From Nonomuraea cavernae (GTDB taxonomy: Bacteria; Actinomycetota; Actinomycetes; Streptosporangiales; Streptosporangiaceae), in assembly GCF_014646355.1 (NCBI RefSeq), contig NZ_BMNH01000021.1, positions 62,001 through 126,000 on the forward strand: DNA of 64,000 nucleotides. Direction: 5' to 3'. Below are positions 59,974-64,000 of the stretch, one piece after another. The number at the start of each line of letters is the position of its first letter. The first letter of the stretch is position 1. The position numbers and the translations under genes are program-made. Under the pieces are notes generated by a model, which was not told the origin of the DNA, searched no databases, and saw only the letters and a list, made by a program, of their open reading frames with translations.

Positions 59974-60572
59974 CCCGGCCCAACAGTCATCCGCCGAGAC
60001 GGGGCCGGGCCGGCGTGGCTTCGCCGACGAGGATGGAGGGTGCTCGCGAAGCCACGATCAGCGAACCGCCGTCCGCGCCGCGGTTCGTTCACCAGGACAG
60101 GCGACTGCCCGAGCTTGTCCGTTTCCCCGGCAGGTGTCATCCCATAGCACCGCACCTGCCGGGCCCGACGTCCTCGCGAGTCTTCGTGAGGAGCCCGACC
60201 CTCCAGCGGGTCATCCGGTCGAAGGACCCGCTGGAGAATCCCTCGCGGGCCGTGCGGAATCCTTTCGGGCGAGAGCGAAACGGATTCCGGCGTGCCCGCA
60301 AGGGACGACCGCTCCGGTGTGCCATCTGGGCACGCCGGAACGCACCTCGCAGACGCATCACTCACGCTCCCTGACGTCTGCGGGGTGCCATGGGCTCCGG
60401 CCGCCTCACTGCCGCAGAGGCGGCCGGAGTGTCCTTCGCGGGCCCTGACAGTGCTCCCCAGGGCCGGCGAAGGGATGGTCGCTCCGTCGGATCGTTTGGT
60501 CGCGACGATCACGATGGAGTCGTCCCCCGCCGCGCCGCGTGCGTCCTGCAAGCCGCATGTCGCCGGCGGGGG
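59974..60572. other. Array of about thirteen consecutive stem-loops in non-coding DNA
   Basis: The 831-bp gap 59935-60765 has no believable gene. Stems lie at 59974-59981/60002-60009; 60015-60024/60046-60055; 60060-60069/60080-60089; 60095-60102/60113-60120; 60126-60136/60153-60163; 60171-60179/60184-60192; 60201-60212/60225-60236; 60239-60249/60295-60305 enclosing 60255-60267/60276-60289; 60314-60323/60329-60338; 60342-60355/60375-60388; 60395-60407/60417-60429; 60433-60447/60459-60473; 60482-60495/60505-60519; 60524-60532/60564-60572. They are 8-15 bp long, mostly perfect or with G.T pairs, have unrelated sequences, and are separated by only 2-9 nt. Purpose unknown: large structured RNA, multi-hairpin terminator between convergent genes, or relic of a replicon end or transfer origin. 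Confidence 0.75.
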
Positions 60573-60765
60573 AGCCATCCGTCCGAGAGGATCCGCGCCA
60601 TGCCCAGGCGGGCGAGTCGATATCGAGGACGTGGCCCCGGCCTCAAGGCAGCGAGACCACGTCCGTGCGGCAGTGCGAACCGCGACCTCCAGTGACGGCC
60701 GCCCCGCGGGAACAGGATGGCACGGCGTCGACAGACGAGCCGATCGTTCGGCGCTATCGACGGGA

Positions 60766-61455
60766 TCATGGTTTTTGGTCGCCGGTGAGGGCATCGGACC
60801 AGGTTGGGATGCGTCGCCAGGACATGTCGGTCACGATCAGGTGATCGAGGAAGCGCAGGCCCACCGTGTCGGCCGCCTCCGCGACGCGCATCGTGGCGGT
60901 CAGGTCGTCGTCGCTCGGGTCGAGAGAGCCGCTGGGGTGGTTGTGGGCGAGGCCGAACGCCGCGCCGCCCGAGGTGAGCACCGCGGTGATGATCTCGCGG
61001 ACCGGCACCGTCGTGTGGTCTGCCCCACCCTCGGTGAGCACCGTGCGCCTGAGCACCGCGCCGCGCGTGTCGCAGACCACCACGACCAGGCGCTCGCGCG
61101 AGTGGCCCCGCAGCAGGGGAGCCGCGATCGTGGCCAGGTCGGAGGTGCTGGCGACCCTGTCGCGCTCGGGCTCCGCCTGCGCTCGCCGTACGAGATGGAA
61201 GGCCGCCGCCACGCGTGCGGCTTTGGCGGGACCGACGCCGGGGACGGCGAGCAGTCGGTGGGGCTCCGAGCGGGACAGGCCGTCGAGATCGCCGCAGTGC
61301 TGGATCACCTGGGCGGCCAGGTCCATCGCGCTCGACCCGCGAAACCCCGAACCGAGCAGCACGGCGAGCAGCTCACGGTCGGCGAGAGCCGTCGCCCCGT
61401 TCGTCATGAGCCGCTCGCGTGGCCGCTCCCGGGGGGGCAGGTCTTTCACTCGCAT
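60766..61455 (-). CDS. radC: RadC family (JAB/MPN domain) protein
   Basis: A 229-residue protein. N-terminal helix-hairpin-helix (LLAVPGVGPAKAARVAAAFH) and a C-terminal JAB metalloprotease-like domain with AHNHPSGSLDPSDDDL (HxH...S..D zinc motif). RadC was named for repair, but that role is doubtful; many copies are tied to mobile DNA. ATG 61455 follows GGAGG at six bases. It converges toward the stem-loop array. Confidence 0.92.
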   Translation of the reverse strand: MRVKDLPPRERPRERLMTNGATALADRELLAVLLGSGFRGSSAMDLAAQVIQHCGDLDGLSRSEPHRLLAVPGVGPAKAARVAAAFHLVRRAQAEPERDRVASTSDLATIAAPLLRGHSRERLVVVVCDTRGAVLRRTVLTEGGADHTTVPVREIITAVLTSGGAAFGLAHNHPSGSLDPSDDDLTATMRVAEAADTVGLRFLDHLIVTDMSWRRIPTWSDALTGDQKP

Positions 61456-61530
61456 CGGCAACCTCCACCACGGTTGTATCAACGCGCACCGACAACCTCG
61501 GCGGCCTCGTCGCGGGGCGGCGCCTCCGCT

Positions 61531-62247
61531 TCAGAGGGGCATGCTGTACATGACCCGGAAGCGGTCGCCCGGGATCACGATGTCGCTCGTCTCCACTGGC
61601 CGGTCGCCCGCCCAGTGGGTTCGCTCAACGTGCAGGACGTGCACTCCCGCCGGCAGGTCGAGCGCGTCGATCTCGTCGGGGCGGGGAACCCTGGTGCGCA
61701 CGCTCTCGACGATCTCGGTGACCTTGATGCCATGGGTGTACATCCGGGCGACCAGGCTCCGGCGCTCCTCCTCAGCATGGGGGGCGAACTCCAGCGGCTC
61801 GTACGAGGTGGCGAGTTGGAGGGGTTTGCCCTCGCCGCGGAAGACGTAGTGAGTCCTGGTCACCGTGGTCGAGGGGTCGAGCCGGAGTCGCCGGGCGAGG
61901 TCGGGGCCCGCCTCGGTGGGTTCGCTGTGCCAGTCCCAGGTCACACGTCTGCCCTGCGACTGCAGGTCGGCCGCGAACGGGGCGGGATGGTCGAGGAACC
62001 GCCATCGGTGCAAAGGTGTCGGGTCTGGGTGCTGTCTGACGTAATGGCCTGATCCCACACGGCCGATGATGAGGCCCTCGGCCGCCAGAACGCGCAAGGC
62101 GTGGCGGGCGGCGGTCTCGCCGACCTGGTATTTACGGGTGAGCTGCGCCCGCGAGGGGATGGGCGCGCCGGGGAGAAGGGAGCCGTCGTTGATCTGTCGC
62201 CGGATGTCCTCGACGACACGCAGGTAGACCGGATCTGAGGTGGCCAC
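61531..62247 (-). CDS. GntR-family regulator with UTRA domain
   Basis: A 238-residue protein from GTG 62247 (ATG 62286 is also in frame). The winged helix has YLRVVEDIRRQINDGSLLPG and GETAARHALRVLAAEGLIIG; the UTRA domain follows from about residue 80 (VTRTHYVFRGEGKPLQLATS; GVHVLHVERTHWAGDRPVET). AGGGA precedes GTG 62247. The ligand is unknown. It is divergent from dapA. Confidence 0.88.
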   Translation of the reverse strand: MATSDPVYLRVVEDIRRQINDGSLLPGAPIPSRAQLTRKYQVGETAARHALRVLAAEGLIIGRVGSGHYVRQHPDPTPLHRWRFLDHPAPFAADLQSQGRRVTWDWHSEPTEAGPDLARRLRLDPSTTVTRTHYVFRGEGKPLQLATSYEPLEFAPHAEEERRSLVARMYTHGIKVTEIVESVRTRVPRPDEIDALDLPAGVHVLHVERTHWAGDRPVETSDIVIPGDRFRVMYSMPL

Positions 62248-62386
62248 TAGTCCATCCCTGGGGGTTCGGGTGAGGCGTTGCCCCATGTTGCCGTATTCGG
62301 CAGGTAACCGACCGTCATCGATGACCCTTGGAGCCCCAACTTTGCGGCAGTGGAAAATTATCGGCCGAACCCTGTAACGCCGATGT

Positions 62387-62454
62387 AAGAGGGGCCGATT
62401 GTTCGGTAGAGGTCGTCGATGTGTGTACCCCCGAGCACATATCGGCGGCCTCTT
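62387..62454. promoter_or_regulatory. Long inverted repeat between GntR and dapA
   Basis: AAGAGG plus GCCGAT (62387-62399) pair with ATCGGC plus CCTCTT (62441-62454), 12 bp with a small internal loop. ATGTG/CACAT (62419-62423/62436-62440) can pair inside. It may be a regulator-binding region or leader structure. Confidence 0.4.
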
Positions 62455-62568
62455 CCATTACGTGGCCATCCCCCGAACGCCGTCAAAATACGGCGAAAGG
62501 GGCTCCCGCGCTGGCGAAGCGGGGTGGCGGCGTCCACCGGGTTCGGGAATCCAGGTAGCGTTCGCACT

Positions 62569-63486
62569 ATGGCATCGCCAACTGGAACCACGGACGCACC
62601 CTTCGGACGCATGCTGACCGCTATGGTCACGCCGTTCACCGCGGACGGTGCCGTCGACTACGAGGCCGTACGCCGCCTCGCCGTCTATCTGGTGGACGAG
62701 CAGCGCAACGATGGCCTGATCGTGAGCGGGACGACCGGAGAGTCGCCCACTACCTCCGATGGCGAGAAAGAGCGCATTCTGCGTGCCGTGGTCGAGGCGG
62801 TCGGAGACCGCGCCACGGTGGTGGCCGGGGTGGGCACCAACGACACCCATCACAGTGTCGAGCTGGCCAGGGCCGCGGCCCGTGCCGGCGCGCATGGCCT
62901 GCTCGTGGTGACGCCTTACTACAACAAGCCTCCGCAGGAGGGGCTCTATCGGCACTTCACCGCAGTGGCCGACGCCACGGAGCTGCCGGTGATGCTCTAT
63001 GACATTCCGGGGCGCAGTGGCGTTCCGATCGCGTCCGAGACCCTGATTCGGCTGGCGCAGCACGAGCGCATCGTGGCCGTGAAGGACGCCAAGGGCGATC
63101 TGTTCGCCGGCACCCAGGTGATGACCGCGACCGATCTCGCCTTCTACTCAGGTGACGACCTGCTCAACCTGCCCTGGCTGTCCGTGGGCGCGGCCGGCTT
63201 CGTCAGCGTCGTCGGGCACGTCGTCGGAGGTCAGCTGGCCCACATGATGGACCTCTACCGCAACGGCGACGTGGCGCAGGCCCTGGCTGTGCACCGGCAA
63301 CTGGCGCCCGTGGTCGATGGGATCATGATGAGCGCCGGTGGCGCGATCATGGCCAAGGCCGCGCTGGGCATGGTGGGAGTGCCCGTGGGGCCGGTGCGGC
63401 CGCCGCTGGTCGCCGCGACGGAGAAGCAAATCGCCGAGCTACGGGTCTGCCTGGTAGCCGGCGGAGTGAAGTTGACAGACGCATAG
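62569..63486 (+). CDS. dapA: 4-hydroxy-tetrahydrodipicolinate synthase
   Basis: A 305-residue TIM-barrel enzyme that condenses pyruvate with aspartate semialdehyde. The Schiff-base Lys is in IVAVKDAKGD, the Tyr in VVTPYYNKPPQEGL, and GTTGESPTTSDGEK is the substrate loop. ATG 62569 has TAGCGT seven bases upstream, consistent with a leaderless transcript; the frame is open upstream but unlike the family. RNase J follows, as in many actinobacteria. Confidence 0.95.
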   Translation: MASPTGTTDAPFGRMLTAMVTPFTADGAVDYEAVRRLAVYLVDEQRNDGLIVSGTTGESPTTSDGEKERILRAVVEAVGDRATVVAGVGTNDTHHSVELARAAARAGAHGLLVVTPYYNKPPQEGLYRHFTAVADATELPVMLYDIPGRSGVPIASETLIRLAQHERIVAVKDAKGDLFAGTQVMTATDLAFYSGDDLLNLPWLSVGAAGFVSVVGHVVGGQLAHMMDLYRNGDVAQALAVHRQLAPVVDGIMMSAGGAIMAKAALGMVGVPVGPVRPPLVAATEKQIAELRVCLVAGGVKLTDA

Positions 63487-63540
63487 AAACGGGGAGGAAC
63501 CAGAAGTTTTGAGAACACGATTTGACCACAGGGGCCCGGC

Positions 63541-64000
63541 ATGAGCCATCCACATCCTGATCTCGGCCCCCCACCGGCCCTGCCTGACGGCGGCCTGCGC
63601 ATCGTCGCGCTGGGTGGACTGGGCGAGATCGGCAGAAACATGGCCGTCTTCGAATACGGCGGCCGACTGCTGATCGTCGACTGCGGGGTGCTGTTCCCCG
63701 AGCCCGACCAGCCGGGCATCGACCTGATCCTGCCCGACTTCGAATACATCAGGGATCGGCTCGACGACGTCGAGGCCCTGGTGCTCACGCACGCCCACGA
63801 GGACCACATCGGGGCTGTCCCTTACCTTCTGCGCGAGCGGCGCGACATCCCGCTCATCGGGTCCAAGCTGACGCTTGCCCTCATCGAGGCCAAGCTCACC
63901 GAACACCGCATCCAGCCGACCAAGACCGAAGTGGTCGAGGGAGAGCGGCACAGGTTCGGGCCGTTCGACTGTGAGTTCCTCGCGGTCAACCACTCGATTC
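63541..64000 (+). CDS. rnj: Ribonuclease J, N-terminal part (partial)
   Basis: The first 153 residues, open to the window edge. ATG 63541 opens SHPHPDLGPPPALPDGGLRI, then LGGLGEIGRNMAVFEYGG, and the metallo-beta-lactamase zinc motif LTHAHEDHIGAVPYLL. GSKLTLALIEAKL also fits RNase J. It acts in mRNA decay and rRNA maturation as an endo- and 5'-3' exoribonuclease. It lies 54 bp after dapA, the usual order. Confidence 0.95.
   Translation, partial: MSHPHPDLGPPPALPDGGLRIVALGGLGEIGRNMAVFEYGGRLLIVDCGVLFPEPDQPGIDLILPDFEYIRDRLDDVEALVLTHAHEDHIGAVPYLLRERRDIPLIGSKLTLALIEAKLTEHRIQPTKTEVVEGERHRFGPFDCEFLAVNHSI

Noticed and set aside
60292..62052. 586-residue + strand open frame across the stem-loop array, radC and GntR
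   Set aside because: It runs antisense to two well-supported genes and through the hairpin array; the translation matches nothing.

Overview
The window is high-GC DNA from an actinomycete, most likely of the Streptosporangiales (Nonomuraea/Streptosporangium type). This is inferred from the codon bias, the many GTG starts, the leaderless promoters, the glycine-rich actinobacterial IF-2, the NgcEFG-type sugar transporter and the gene order proS-rimP-nusA-ylxR-infB-DUF503-rbfA-nrnA-truB-ribF-rpsO-pnp-M16 protease-dapB...dapA-rnj. Nothing in the window names the species.

Left part (1-33.4 kb), accessory and metabolic genes. At 0.28-4.98 kb lies a polymorphic-toxin-like locus: a YbaB-like protein, a small helical ESX-like protein, a 1202-residue protein and a likely immunity protein. 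The large protein carries a CpnT/WXG100-like N-terminus, membrane segments, a Nudix domain, a HipA/PI-kinase-like domain and a C-terminal ADP-ribosyltransferase-like domain. Two regulators (MerR, LysR) and a decayed methyltransferase follow. At 7.3-14.1 kb is an amino-sugar module: a BadF/NagK-type kinase divergent from an RpiR regulator, SIS protein, NgcE-like lipoprotein and two permeases (no ATPase), then an APH-type kinase. Next come metE with a divergent LysR, a KstR2-like TetR gene coupled to an AlkD-like gene, an intracellular GH3 (NagZ-like) glycosidase and a pentapeptide-repeat protein followed by a 30-bp repeat tract. NIPSNAP, ATP-grasp, SDR and DUF2252 genes, a GntR regulator, a GNAT enzyme, cutC, an aldolase-like DUF6986 protein and fprA complete this part.

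Core part (33.4-51.7 kb): a translation and RNA-processing supercluster, nearly all on the + strand, with many 4-bp stop/start overlaps and strong hairpins behind infB, rpsO, the M16 protease and dapB.

Right part (51.8-64 kb): GNAT enzymes, menA, a CGNR protein, a monooxygenase-like protein, a MocR/transporter divergent pair, a di-iron protein, an ASCH protein, two unusual GntR proteins made only of two DNA-binding domains, a small cysteine-containing protein, radC, another GntR, dapA and the start of RNase J.

The most unusual features are the triple-enzyme toxin candidate; a gene-free stretch (59974-60572) folded almost entirely into about thirteen consecutive stem-loops between convergent genes; two adjacent tandem-HTH GntR genes and their divergent partner, all with -10 boxes six bases before the start codon; and a duplicated 25-bp ribosome-binding leader with a coupled mini-ORF ahead of the M16 protease. 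Positions were read by eye; no alignment, folding or database search was run.
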